Shown here: positions 44,433 to 52,686 of the stretch, piece by piece
How positions within the stretch are numbered: the first letter of the stretch is position 1
How the letters are laid out: the number at the start of each line of letters is the position of its first letter
From: Bradyrhizobium sp. 200
GTDB lineage: Bacteria > Pseudomonadota > Alphaproteobacteria > Rhizobiales > Xanthobacteraceae
Length of the DNA stretch: 64,000 nucleotides
Direction of reading: 5' to 3'
Assembly (NCBI RefSeq): GCF_023100945.1
Contig: NZ_CP064689.1
Coordinates: 4,322,001 to 4,386,000 of the forward strand
Program-made: the position numbers and the translations under genes
The notes under the pieces: model-generated
The model's database searches: none
The model's input: the letters and a program-made list of their open reading frames with translations, nothing else
Told to the model about the DNA's origin: nothing

Positions 44433-44975
44433 GACCGTCCCCAATCATGATTCGATTTAGCCTACACCGTTGGTAGAAAACATGAGCACAATAAGGCCGA
44501 TTCTGCGCCTCTTATGCACCGCTTTGTGCATCCCTTATAATAATCTCTTTCAGACAACAAAGTTCCCGTTGGACAACCTCTTTAGAGTCGAAAAGTTCCA
44601 GCCGGTTGATCTCGTTGGATAATGCAACCGGCACGAAATCTGCTTTAAGGCGCATCTAAACTTTTTTCCTTTCACAACCAGTGGTAGATTGATCAAACCA
44701 AGGCATGTGAGATCTGAAACCAGAGCCACTCGTTGACGGTTTCCTAATCGCGCAACCGCATTCGATCCGCGGTTCGAGAATTTGCCTGTGCGTGTGCAGG
44801 GTCTGCCTGCTGCAAAGCCGGGGTGGCAACGGCGAAGCAGGCGCAACGGGATGGCGGCTTCCAACTTGGCGCAATACCGCCGTCCCCTCGCCACGCCGGC
44901 GCCAAAGTCGAAACGGAACCTGCGGCTGGAACCTCCGGCGGGTGCGAGCCCGTCCCGCAACAGAATGTTGTCGTC
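44433..44975. other. AT-rich intergenic region upstream of the H-NS-like gene
   Basis: 543 bases between divergent genes. 44440-44720 is clearly more AT-rich than the surroundings. It has a short inverted repeat ATGCAC/GTGCAT at 44514-44531 followed by ttataataat. The frame from 44823 in phase with the RlpA-like gene has no start site or family match. Confidence 0.5.
44514..44531. promoter_or_regulatory. Short inverted repeat in the H-NS gene promoter region
   Basis: ATGCAC (44514-44519) and GTGCAT (44526-44531) with a 6-base spacer, about 85 bases upstream of the H-NS-like start and next to an AT-rich tract. Possible operator. Confidence 0.25.
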
Positions 44976-45392
44976 ATGGCAGGGTATCGCCACCGCAATA
45001 GCCGCGGTGCTTGCAGGCTGCAGTTCGCGGCGCTTGCGCTGGTGCTGACCTCGTCGCAGGCGTACGCCGACACCTTTCAGGAAAAGTGGATGGGGCGGAT
45101 CGCCCGGCCGCCGGCAGACGATCAGGAAGCCTCCGTCTACTGGGAGGACAAGTGGGACGCGCGCGGCAAGCGCTTCAAGGCCAACGAGATCTCCTGCGCG
45201 CATCGCACCGAAGCGTTCGGCACCATCTTCGTCGTTACCAATCTCGAGAACGGCAAGAAGATCCGCTGTCCGGTGCAGGACCGCGGCCCCTACGCACGCG
45301 GCCGGGTTCTCGACTTCTCGCTCGGCGCCGCGCGCCAGATCGGCTGCGACGGCTTGTGCCGCGTCACCGTGCGTCGCGCCGGCTACGAGTAG
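44976..45392 (+). CDS. Short RlpA-like DPBB domain exported protein
   Basis: 138 residues from ATG 44976 (MAGYRHRNSRGACRLQFAALALVLTSSQAYA, a signal peptide). The mature part is one double-psi beta-barrel as in RlpA septal lytic transglycosylase: ASVYWEDKWDARGKRFKANEISCAHRTEAFGTIFVVTN...CPVQDRGPYARGRVLDFSLGAARQIGC. The SPOR domain of true RlpA is absent and the usual glycan-cleaving residues cannot be confirmed, so the activity is uncertain. Confidence 0.75.
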   Translation: MAGYRHRNSRGACRLQFAALALVLTSSQAYADTFQEKWMGRIARPPADDQEASVYWEDKWDARGKRFKANEISCAHRTEAFGTIFVVTNLENGKKIRCPVQDRGPYARGRVLDFSLGAARQIGCDGLCRVTVRRAGYE

Positions 45393-45792
45393 CAAGCATA
45401 ACCTCGCTCACCCGGCAGGCTGTCGCCTAAGCCGCGCCGTTGCTGCCTACGGATGACTTCGCTTGCGCGAGAATCCGCATATCATCGACAAACATTCTGC
45501 GCGAAAAGCGGGCCAGGATCGGCAAGCGGCCGCCAATCGATCGCATTGCCACAACACCAGTGAGATGCCCACAATAGCCGAGCGCTCGTCTCCCTGGGGT
45601 AGGTGAAGGGGCGGCGCCCGGCTATTCGGGCCGCGCGGCGGTGCGGCCCGACAAGGAACTCATTTCAGGCTTAAAGAGAATTTAAAAAGCCGTTGAATCA
45701 TAACGATTTTTATAACCATAACCATCTCTGGCGCTGGTATCCGGGTGTTAAGGGAACCGAAAACGGCGCAAAACAGGGCTGGAAGCCCCGAG
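45393..45792. other. Intergenic region, no recognised gene
   Basis: 400 bases. The last 80 (45670-45740) are AT-rich (aatttaaaaagccgttgaat) and may hold a promoter for the next small frame. No hairpin terminator identified. Confidence 0.45.
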
Positions 45793-45972
45793 ATGGGAAC
45801 AGAGCGCCTTCGACCCGTTTTCCTATCTCATGAATTGAGACGGCTGATCTGCGAGGATCCGTTGAGCCCGCCACCACCCGAATTCGATCGCGACGAGGCA
45901 TTCGTGTGCATGGCGCTGGCGTTCTGCCTGGCCGGTGCATCGACCAGCATCATTTACCGGCTGCTGGGTTAG
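45793..45972 (+). CDS. Possible small membrane protein
   Basis: 59 residues from ATG 45793 (MGTERLRPVFLSHELRRLICEDPL), ending in a hydrophobic segment (EAFVCMALAFCLAGASTSIIYRLLG) that could span the membrane. The frame opens at 45745. No family recognised; the overlapping minus-strand frame is less likely. Confidence 0.4.
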   Translation: MGTERLRPVFLSHELRRLICEDPLSPPPPEFDRDEAFVCMALAFCLAGASTSIIYRLLG

Positions 45973-46222
45973 GCGTCCGGGCGGCAGCTATTTCTCGGAG
46001 GTCGCGAGGAACGGCAAATCCACTTCCATGACAATGCCAGGAATACGGCAACGCCGCCGATGACCGCCGTCAACTCCAGGAGGATGAAGGCGAGCAGCGC
46101 GCTCAATCCGATGGCCGCTTTTCTCCAGCCGTTCCCGCGTGCCGCGTCGTGCTTTTCCCGATTGTAGCCGGTGAAGCAGGGGCGAACGGCGGAAGCGGCT
46201 TGGCCGCTGCGATGAGGAGTAG

Positions 46223-46257
46223 ACGAGGCCCGGAGTGCCTAGGAGTCCGGGCCTCGT
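46223..46257. repeat. Perfect 12-bp stem hairpin
   Basis: ACGAGGCCCGGA (46223-46234) and its exact reverse complement (46246-46257) around an 11-base loop. GC-rich stem without a U-tract. It could be a terminator or part of a small RNA; no neighbour gene ends close by. Confidence 0.6.
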
Positions 46258-46430
46258 GGCCTCCAGTGGTAGCGTTCATCCTGATGAAACGAACGCCCTG
46301 CCCCCCGCTGCAAGCGACGTCGTTATAGATGCGCCATGCTCGCGCGGCCAATCCGTATGAGTACGGTGCGATATTCGTGTGGATATTACTTGCGTGTGTC
46401 CGCGCGCGAGACCGCAAAACTCTGCCCCGC

Positions 46431-46464
46431 CGTCATTACGAGTGCAGCGAAGTAATCCGTCTCG
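46431..46464. repeat. Fragment of a dispersed repeat
   Basis: cgtcattacgagtgcagcga and the following agtaatccgtctcg resemble, with changes, the common Bradyrhizobium repeat cgtcattgcgag...gaagcaatcc. From memory; degenerate. Confidence 0.35.
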
Positions 46465-46471
46465 CCGTGTC

Positions 46472-46828
46472 CTACCGCTTATCGAACGGAATATACTGAT
46501 GATACTCTTTCGGCACCGAGCTGCGGTAACGCGCGGGCACCGTGCCACGGTCGATCGAACGGTCGATCTCCTGCTGTCGGGTCATCTTGGCCGGTTTCTT
46601 TTTCTTCGGCGCCGCCTTCTCCTTTTCAGGAGCCGCGTTTTCAGAAGCCTTGTTTTCAGGACCCTTGTTTTCGGGACCCTTGGCCTCCGGCGCAGCAGTG
46701 GACGTTGCCGCAGGCGCGGTCGGGGCGGTCTCGCTGCTCGGTGCGCCCTGCGCCAGCGCGGCGCCGGTCGGCAGGAATACGAGAGCCGCCGCCGACACGG
46801 CCACTACAAGACGAGACAGTTTTGGCAT
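46472..46828 (-). CDS. Exported Lys/Pro/Glu-rich hypothetical protein
   Basis: 118 residues from the ATG at 46826-46828 with ggag upstream. Signal peptide MPKLSRLVVAVSAAALVFLPTGAALA; then a low-complexity linker with a near repeat (KGPENKGPENKASEN) and KKKKPAK; then a conserved-looking end, QQEIDRSIDRGTVPARYRSSVPKEYHQYIPFDKR. Function unknown; the linker is disordered in appearance. Confidence 0.65.
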   Translation of the reverse strand: MPKLSRLVVAVSAAALVFLPTGAALAQGAPSSETAPTAPAATSTAAPEAKGPENKGPENKASENAAPEKEKAAPKKKKPAKMTRQQEIDRSIDRGTVPARYRSSVPKEYHQYIPFDKR

Positions 46829-46871
46829 GGGAAACTCCAGGTCCGGCCAGCTCCGTTCCAGACCGATCCTA

Positions 46872-47117
46872 TTACGTCCGCAGCCGTCCGCACACCGGGA
46901 TTTTGGCGACGCGGACGGGCATGGCCTGGCTATGCTTGACCCGGCTGCAGGTCGTGAAGACGAAGGCCAGCCGGCTGCACTGCCAGTCCGGACCAAGGGC
47001 TGCGCTCAGGACCGGCTCCGGCCTGGAGAGCCCGAACGCGTTGAAACCGATGGCGCAGGCCAGCGCGAGGGCAGCGGCGAGAACGAGGTATTTGCGGGTC
47101 CACCAATTATGCGGCAT
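46872..47117 (-). CDS. Small membrane-anchored hypothetical protein
   Basis: 81 residues from ATG 47117 with aggagcg 6 bases upstream. One membrane segment near the N-terminus (KYLVLAAALALACAIGFNAFGL) and a small domain with LGPDWQCSRLAFVFTTCSRV. I recognise this as a small orphan protein of the group; function unknown. Confidence 0.65.
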   Translation of the reverse strand: MPHNWWTRKYLVLAAALALACAIGFNAFGLSRPEPVLSAALGPDWQCSRLAFVFTTCSRVKHSQAMPVRVAKIPVCGRLRT

Positions 47118-47314
47118 GGCGGTCGCTCCTGTTTGAGAAGCCCGGAAAATAGGGTCGACCCGCCGCGGCCCTTGTGAACAGGTTCACACTACACGGGTTT
47201 GTGCACGAGCCCGATGGACGCGGAAATGAGTATAACTCGTGCAAATCCGTTGCGTGCTTGCAACCCTTGATCGAGAGTGCGCGTTCGGGGCGAATCGCGT
47301 GTGCGGGGCGTGCG

Positions 47315-47542
47315 ATGGACGAGCAGGAAACGGGCCAGGAAACGGACTACGATCATAACAGGTACAGGCAATTGCTGGCGGAAGCGGTCGACGAGACCAA
47401 GCGACTCGAACTGATCGAGATCATGATCAGGGAAAAGGCCCGAGACAGGCTGGAGGCGCAGCGGATGGCGGATCGGGTGGCGATGACGGCAATGACGGTC
47501 GCACGCATTCTCGGCCCCGGTGGGCGCCGCGATAACTTATAG
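47315..47542 (+). CDS. Small hypothetical helical protein
   Basis: 75 residues from ATG 47315 (MDEQETGQETDYDHNRYRQLLAEAVDE); the frame back to 47174 is not supported. Charged and helical throughout, no signal peptide. Function unknown. Confidence 0.5.
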   Translation: MDEQETGQETDYDHNRYRQLLAEAVDETKRLELIEIMIREKARDRLEAQRMADRVAMTAMTVARILGPGGRRDNL

Positions 47543-47550
47543 AAGTGCTG

Positions 47551-47730
47551 TCACTTTTCCGAAGCGAACATCACCAGCGAGCCGACCAGGCCGGCCAGCG
47601 CGCAGGCGAGAAGCCCATATTGCAGAATCGCCAGCGCCCGGCTCGGGGCTTCGGTCGCCGTTGCCATGTCGTAGAGCAGCCAGGCTGACGTAATCCCGCT
47701 CATCAGCATCAGTTTGGGCCATTTGCTGTT
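47551..47730 (-). CDS. Small two-helix membrane protein
   Basis: 59 residues from GTG 47728-47730, which has gggagg seven bases upstream; the ATG at 47829 would add an unlikely 33 residues. Two membrane segments (LMLMSGITSAWLLYDMA and ILQYGLLACALAGLVGSLVMFA). Function unknown. Confidence 0.55.
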   Translation of the reverse strand, partial: NSKWPKLMLMSGITSAWLLYDMATATEAPSRALAILQYGLLACALAGLVGSLVMFASEK

Positions 47731-47861
47731 CACGCAAGCCTCCCCTGCTCTACCGGCCCCCTTTCGACGCTGGTATTTTGCCTCGGGTTCACTTACCAAG
47801 GCGCCATTCCCCGCGCCGTGTGCGCCCAACCCCTTAGAGTGAAAGTGACAAGGCCTCGTCT

Positions 47862-48215
47862 ATGAGTGGATTCAAGGAACCGAGCTTCGCGGACCGCCAG
47901 AAGGCCGCGATGCAGGCGCGGCAGGACATTTTGAACAAGTTTCGCGCCAAGCCCGGCGCCGACGATCCCGAGGTGCAGCGCCGTCAGGCGGAGCGCGAAG
48001 CCCAGGCCGCTGCCCGGGCCAAGGCGAGAGAGGCGAAGGAAGCGGCAAAGGCCGAACAGAAACGTCTTGAGGCCGAGGCCGCCGCGGCGGAAGCCGCCAG
48101 GATCGCGCGTGAGAAGGAAGAAGAGGCCGCCAGGCAGGCCGCGCTGGAGGCCGAGCAGAAGGCCAAGCGCGACGCGCGTTATGCCGCGCGCAAGACCAAG
48201 GGCAAGAAGAAGTAG
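47862..48215 (+). CDS. DUF6481 family protein
   Basis: 117 residues, almost entirely a charged Ala/Glu/Lys/Arg helix (QAAARAKAREAKEAAKAEQKRL) with a basic end (RYAARKTKGKKK). MSGFKEPSFADRQKAAMQAR is the family start. Likely a long single helix or coiled coil that may bind nucleic acid through its basic tail; function not known. Confidence 0.75.
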   Translation: MSGFKEPSFADRQKAAMQARQDILNKFRAKPGADDPEVQRRQAEREAQAAARAKAREAKEAAKAEQKRLEAEAAAAEAARIAREKEEEAARQAALEAEQKAKRDARYAARKTKGKKK

Positions 48216-48249
48216 GCCTGCGAGCCGCCGTTGGTGCTGGCACGCTTTC

Positions 48250-48352
48250 GTTATTCCGGGGCAATGCGCAGCATCGACCCCGGAATCTCGAGATTCCCCG
48301 GTGTGCAATTGCACACCTGAGGTCTGGTGCTAACGCACCATCCCGGAATGAC
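48250..48352. repeat. Composite palindromic intergenic element
   Basis: The element begins attccgggg and ends ccccggaat, and contains three inner palindromes: 48282-48297 (ggaatctcgagattcc, perfect), 48300-48317 (ggtgtgcaattgcacacc, perfect) and 48325-48340 (tggtgc-taac-gcacca). It lies between the stops of convergent DUF6481 and MXKDX genes and could terminate both. Resembles a dispersed Bradyrhizobium repeat. Confidence 0.65.
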
Positions 48353-48363
48353 TGCCCTAAGCG

Positions 48364-48603
48364 TCAGTTCTTTTTCATGCCGTCGTCTTTTTTCATGCCG
48401 TCCTTCGTCATGCCGTCGTGCTTCATGCCGTCCTTTTTCGTCATGCCGTCGTCTTTCTTCATCGCGTCCTTGGACATCGACTCCTTCTTCATGCCGTCGT
48501 CCTTGCCCATCTTGTCCTGAGCGAAGGCGGCCGGCGCGAAAGCGAGGCCGAGCGAAACGAGCGCGGCAGACAGGCTGAGGCCGATGCGGGTCGTGGTGGT
48601 CAT
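48364..48603 (-). CDS. Pentapeptide MXKDX repeat protein
   Basis: 79 residues from ATG 48601-48603. Signal peptide MTTTTRIGLSLSAALVSLGLAFAPAAFA, then nine or so repeats of M-x-K-D/K-x (for example DGMKKESMSKDAMKKDDG) to the end. The family is exported and highly charged; a metal or anion binding role is possible but unproven. The DNA has matching catgccgtcgt tandem repeats (48375-48500), so repeat number may vary. Confidence 0.85.
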   Translation of the reverse strand: MTTTTRIGLSLSAALVSLGLAFAPAAFAQDKMGKDDGMKKESMSKDAMKKDDGMTKKDGMKHDGMTKDGMKKDDGMKKN

Positions 48604-49002
48604 GGGGTGGTCGTCCTTTGGCTTGGGTTGGTTTTTGAAGCGACGTCTGCCGCTTCTCCCAACGACGCTGCTGCGGCCGGGTTTGTTACCGGCCATATCC
48701 CAAAGTTCTTCCGTTTTCACGGATAGTTGAAACGGGCAGTTGATGGCGGCTAACGCTCCGCGAGTGCCCTGGTTGGACGTATTATTGTCGGAGTCTTCTG
48801 CGAACGGCTGTTTCCGGGTGTGCGCTGCAGCGGTATCAGGCTTTAGCCTCAGGGCTGGAATCTGGGCTTGCCGTCGCGCGCCGCCCCGACCTATCACACC
48901 GCCTCCAACTATCAGACTAGAGATGCTTCGGACGAAGACCGGCTAATATGGGCTGAAGCCGGTCCGGATCGCCGATCCCAAGAACCATTGCAGGGGAAAA
49001 CC
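48604..49002. other. Divergent intergenic region MXKDX / TRAP operon
   Basis: 399 bases with promoters for both sides. Upstream of the TRAP operon, at 48985-48999, gcaggggaaaa is the ribosome site for dctP. No operator recognised. Confidence 0.45.
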
Positions 49003-50025
49003 ATGCTCACACGCCGCCATGTCATCGCATCCGCACTTGCCGCGCCCGCCGTCCTTCGTTTCGGCACCGGCACCGCCCATGCCGCCACCACACTGAAGAT
49101 CTCGCACCAGTTCCCAGGTGGCACCATCGACAAGGGTGACTTCCGCGATCGCCTTTGCCGCATGTTCGCCGCCGAAGTCGCCAAGCGCAGCGGCGGCGAG
49201 ATCGCCGCCGAAATCTATCCGAACTCCTCGCTGATCAAGACCAACGCGCAATTCTCGGCGATGCGCAAAGGCGCGCTCGATATCAGCCTCTACCCGATGC
49301 CCTATGCCGGCGGCGAATTGCCGGAGACCAATATCGGCCTGATGCCGGGCCTGGTCGCAACCTATGACCAGGGACTGCGTTGGAAGAAAGAGCCGGTCGG
49401 CAAGGCACTGACCGATTTCCTCGCCGACAAGGGCATCATCCTCTTGACCTGGGTCTGGCAGGCCGGCGGCGTTGCCAGCCGTTCCAGGCCGATCGTCGCC
49501 CCTGAAGACGCCAAGGGGCTGAAGGTGCGCGGCGGCTCGCGCGAAATGGACATGGTGCTGCAGACCGCAGGTGCAGCCGTGCTGTCGGTCCCGTCGAACG
49601 AAATCTACGCCGCGATGCAGACCGGCGCCTGTGACGCCGGCATCACCTCCTCCACCAGCCTGATCTCGTTCCGCCTCGAAGAGGTCGCCAAATCGCTGAC
49701 GTCGGGCGCCGGCGCCTCCTACTGGTTCATGCTGGAGCCGCTGATGATGTCGAAGGCGATCTTCGACAAGCTGCCCAAGAACCAGCAGGACATCATCCTG
49801 TCAGTCGGCAGCGAACTGGAGGCGTTTGGCCGCAAGGGCGCGCAGGACGACGATGTCGAGGTCGCCAAGGTCTATGAGAAGGCCGGCGCCAAGGTCAGCA
49901 AGCTCGACGTGGCGACCGTCAACAAGTGGCGGGATATTGCGCGCGATACCGCCTGGAAGGACTACAGCGCCAAGACGGCGACATCGGCCAATCTGCTGAA
50001 GCTCGCAAGCGACGTCGCCGCATGA
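49003..50025 (+). CDS. dctP: TRAP transporter substrate-binding protein (system 1)
   Basis: 340 residues from ATG 49003. The leader MLTRRHVIASALAAPAVLRFGTGTAHA has twin arginines and may use the Tat route. The DctP/SiaP fold is shown by TTLKISHQFPGG, GALDISLYPMPY and the carboxylate-binding Arg in GLKVRGGSREMD. It captures a carboxylate substrate in the periplasm. First gene of a P-Q-M operon; its stop overlaps dctQ. Confidence 0.88.
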   Translation: MLTRRHVIASALAAPAVLRFGTGTAHAATTLKISHQFPGGTIDKGDFRDRLCRMFAAEVAKRSGGEIAAEIYPNSSLIKTNAQFSAMRKGALDISLYPMPYAGGELPETNIGLMPGLVATYDQGLRWKKEPVGKALTDFLADKGIILLTWVWQAGGVASRSRPIVAPEDAKGLKVRGGSREMDMVLQTAGAAVLSVPSNEIYAAMQTGACDAGITSSTSLISFRLEEVAKSLTSGAGASYWFMLEPLMMSKAIFDKLPKNQQDIILSVGSELEAFGRKGAQDDDVEVAKVYEKAGAKVSKLDVATVNKWRDIARDTAWKDYSAKTATSANLLKLASDVAA

Positions 50026-50576
50026 TGCATGGTCCGCTTCCGGATCAGCAAGACCATTCCGAGGCCGTCACGGGCAATCCGCTCGTGGCGGCGCTTGGCC
50101 AGGCGCTGGCGCTGTGCAACGGCGTCATCGTGGTCTTTGCCGCGCTGGCGCTGGTCGCGGCCTGCGTGATCCTCAGTTACAGCGTGCTCGGCCGCGCCCT
50201 GTTCCACAGTCCCAACTACTGGCAGGACGAGGCCGCGGTGTTTCTGCTCGTCGGCGCCACCTTCATGACCGCGGCCTATGTGCAGGGCCAGCGCGGCCAT
50301 ATCGGCATCGAGGCCTTTGTCGGCCTGATGTCGCCGCTCGCCAACCGCATCAGGCTGTGGCTGGTCGATGTCGCAAGTTTTCTGTTCTGCGCCTTCTTCG
50401 CCTGGAAATCCTGGACGCTGGCGCATGAGGCTTACGTCGACGGCCAGGTGTCGAACTCGATGTGGTCGCCCCCGCTTGCGATCCCCTACGTGCTGATGGC
50501 CGTCGGCATGACGCTGTTGTGCCTGCAAATCCTGTTGCAGATCATTGTTCCCTTTGCTGGTGCTTCACGTCGATGA
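50022..50576 (+). CDS. dctQ: TRAP transporter small permease DctQ (system 1)
   Basis: 184 residues from ATG 50022, overlapping dctP as ATGA. Four membrane helices and the DctQ motif SPNYWQDEAAVFLLVGATFMTAAYVQGQRGHIGIEAF. Small membrane component that joins the binding protein to the large permease. Confidence 0.87.
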   Translation: MMHGPLPDQQDHSEAVTGNPLVAALGQALALCNGVIVVFAALALVAACVILSYSVLGRALFHSPNYWQDEAAVFLLVGATFMTAAYVQGQRGHIGIEAFVGLMSPLANRIRLWLVDVASFLFCAFFAWKSWTLAHEAYVDGQVSNSMWSPPLAIPYVLMAVGMTLLCLQILLQIIVPFAGASRR

Positions 50577-51931
50577 GCGTTCTTGGAATTGGTATCAGTT
50601 ACGGCCTCGCTACCCTGGTTGCGATGTTTTCCGGCATGCCCATCGCGTTTGCTTTGGGCGCCGTCGCCGTCGTCTTCATGGCGATCTACATGCCCACGGC
50701 ATCGCTCGATACCGTGACGCAGAACGTCTATGAGGAAATGGCCTCGATCACGCTGCTGTCGATCCCGCTGTTCATCCTCAAGGGGGCGGCGATCGGCAAA
50801 TCCCGCGCCGGCCAGGATCTCTACTCGGCGCTGCACGCCTGGCTGCATCGCGTGCCCGGCGGACTTGGGGTCGCCAACGTATTCGCCTGTGCGTTGTTTG
50901 CGGCGATGGCAGGCTCCTCGCCCGCGACCTGCTCGGCGATCGGTTCGGCCGGCATCCCCGAGATGCGCAAGCGCGGCTATTCCGGCGGCTTTGCGGCCGG
51001 CATCATCGCCGCCGGCGGCACGCTCGGCATCCTGCTACCGCCCTCGATCACCATGATCCTGTTCGCGGTCGCCGCGGAGAAATCGCTGGGCCGGCTGTTC
51101 CTCGCCGGCATCGGGCCGGGGCTGTTGCTGGTGACGCTGTTCGGCATCTACGCCGTGCTGCGCTTCCGCAAGGAGTTTGCGGCGGCGCAGGCGCTCTACG
51201 AAAAGACCGGAACGGAAGCCGCGATCCTGCAGCGTGACGAGTTCACGATGGCCGAGCGCTTCACCATGCTGCCGCGGGTGATCCCGTTCGTGCTGCTGCT
51301 CACCGGCGTGATGATTGCGCTGTATGGCGGCTACGCGACGCCGTCGGAAACCGCGGGCCTCGGCGGCCTGCTGGCGCTGGTGCTGATCGCGGGGATCTAC
51401 AGCGTGTGGCGGCCGAGCGATCTGTCGCCGATCCTGAAATCCACCATCCGCGAATCCACCATGCTGATGATGATCATCGGCATGTCGCTGCTCTATTCCT
51501 ACGTGATGAGCTACTTGCACATCTCGCAATCGGCAGCGGAATCAGTCGTCGCCATGCACCTGCCGCGCTGGGAATTGCTGGCCGCGATCCTCTTGATGGT
51601 GGTGGTGCTCGGCTTCTTCCTCCCCCCGGTGTCGATCATCCTGATGACCGCGCCGATCATCCTGCCGCCGCTGCGCGCCGCCAATTTCGACATCATCTGG
51701 TTCGGCGTGGTCATGACCATCGTGATGGAGATGGGGCTGATCCACCCGCCGGTGGGCCTGAACATCTTCGTCATCCGCAACGTCGCGCCCGATATTCCCT
51801 TGAGCGAGGTGATCTGGGGCACGCTGCCTTTCGTGCTCCTGATGATGCTGGCGGTACTGCTGCTGTGCTTCTTCCCGGGGATTTCGACCTGGCTGCCTGA
51901 TCTGGTGATGGGCCCGGACGGGGGACGATAA
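50573..51931 (+). CDS. dctM: TRAP transporter large permease DctM (system 1)
   Basis: 452 residues from ATG 50573, overlapping dctQ as ATGA. About twelve membrane helices, with the DctM features LFAAMAGSSPATCSAIGSAGIPEMRKRGY and GGTLGILLPPSITMILFAV. Sodium-coupled transport unit. It is followed by an inverted repeat and the convergent end of the GntR gene. Confidence 0.9.
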   Translation: MSVLGIGISYGLATLVAMFSGMPIAFALGAVAVVFMAIYMPTASLDTVTQNVYEEMASITLLSIPLFILKGAAIGKSRAGQDLYSALHAWLHRVPGGLGVANVFACALFAAMAGSSPATCSAIGSAGIPEMRKRGYSGGFAAGIIAAGGTLGILLPPSITMILFAVAAEKSLGRLFLAGIGPGLLLVTLFGIYAVLRFRKEFAAAQALYEKTGTEAAILQRDEFTMAERFTMLPRVIPFVLLLTGVMIALYGGYATPSETAGLGGLLALVLIAGIYSVWRPSDLSPILKSTIRESTMLMMIIGMSLLYSYVMSYLHISQSAAESVVAMHLPRWELLAAILLMVVVLGFFLPPVSIILMTAPIILPPLRAANFDIIWFGVVMTIVMEMGLIHPPVGLNIFVIRNVAPDIPLSEVIWGTLPFVLLMMLAVLLLCFFPGISTWLPDLVMGPDGGR

Positions 51932-51935
51932 GACA

Positions 51936-52001
51936 GGCGAATGGCGAGTAGCGAATGGCGAATAGACGCCTCCATTCGCTATTCGCCACTCACTATTCGC
52001 G
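51936..52001. repeat. Inverted repeat encoding the GntR C-terminus
   Basis: The bases ggcgaatggcgagtagcgaa and the complementary ccattcgctattcgccactc form an imperfect inverted repeat around 51966-51972. It lies between dctM and the GntR gene, and the last nine codons of GntR (KTRIVSGE and stop) fall inside it. It probably ends transcription from both sides. Confidence 0.6.
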
Positions 52002-52686
52002 TCTTTGCAATCGACCCGGCCCCGACGACCTGCAACAGGTCCGTCCTCACCGCCTCGATATGCTGCTGCAGAAACCGGCAGGCCTCGTCGATCTGCTGGG
52101 CCCGGCATAGCGCGATGAGATGGGCGTGCTCTTTTTCGGCTTTCCCCATCGCCTTGGTGTTGGAGAGCTGCAGGCGCGTGTAGCGGTCGCTGGTCTGCAG
52201 CAACGCGATGACGATCGCCTTGGTCCGCGGCCGCCGCGCGTGAACGTACAGCGCCATATGGAAGTCGGCATTGAGCTGGCCCCACTCGCTGATGTTGCCT
52301 GCCTTGATTGCCTTCTCGAAGTGCCTCTGGATATCGTCCAGCCCGGCAAAGTCTTCTTCCGTAAAGTGCGGCGCCGACTGCGCCAAAAGCCGCGGCTCCA
52401 TGATCCCGCGGAGATCGAACACGTCGTTGATTTCGTCCAGCGACAGTTCCGAGACGATCGCGCCTTTTTGCGGGACGATGCGCACCAGCCCTTCGGCCTC
52501 GAGCTGAAACAGCGCCTCGCGCACGGGAATGCGGCTCACGCCATAGGCATCGCCCAGCGCATCCTGCCGAAGCTGCGAGCCGGCGGGATAGGTCCCATCG
52601 AGAATGGACTGCCTGAGCTGGTCGACGATCGCGGCCGACAGCGTCCGGTGCTTCAGAGGGCCTTTCATTTGATCTTCCGTCGTCAT
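51979..52686 (-). CDS. GntR/FCD-family transcriptional regulator
   Basis: 235 residues from ATG 52684-52686. Winged-helix domain LRQDALGDAYGVSRIPVREALFQLEAEGLVRIVPQKG (about residues 38-75) and an FCD ligand domain with metal-site residues in NADFHMALYVHA and EHAHLIALC. Divergent from the second TRAP operon; the palindrome at 52786-52800 between them is the likely operator. FCD regulators usually sense an organic acid, here perhaps the TRAP substrate. Confidence 0.88.
   Translation of the reverse strand: MTTEDQMKGPLKHRTLSAAIVDQLRQSILDGTYPAGSQLRQDALGDAYGVSRIPVREALFQLEAEGLVRIVPQKGAIVSELSLDEINDVFDLRGIMEPRLLAQSAPHFTEEDFAGLDDIQRHFEKAIKAGNISEWGQLNADFHMALYVHARRPRTKAIVIALLQTSDRYTRLQLSNTKAMGKAEKEHAHLIALCRAQQIDEACRFLQQHIEAVRTDLLQVVGAGSIAKTRIVSGE

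Larger units (their letters stand above)
45973..46471. other. Intergenic region with hairpin and repeat remnant
   Basis: 499 bases. On the minus strand 46010-46150 could encode a hydrophobic stretch (AIGLSALLAFILLELTAVIGGVAVFLALSW) without a credible start codon, perhaps a decayed small membrane gene. It also contains the hairpin at 46223-46257 and a repeat fragment at 46431-46464. Confidence 0.45.

Noticed and set aside
44823..44975. N-terminal extension of the RlpA-like protein
   Set aside because: It would place 51 residues before a clear signal peptide; no ribosome site at 44823.
48375..48500. CRISPR-like short repeats
   Set aside because: The repeats are tandem, without spacers, and encode the MXKDX pentapeptides.
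41092..48603. Genomic island integrated at tRNA-Arg
   Set aside because: No integrase, transposase or duplicate of the tRNA 3' end was found; the small-gene region has no mobile-element genes.
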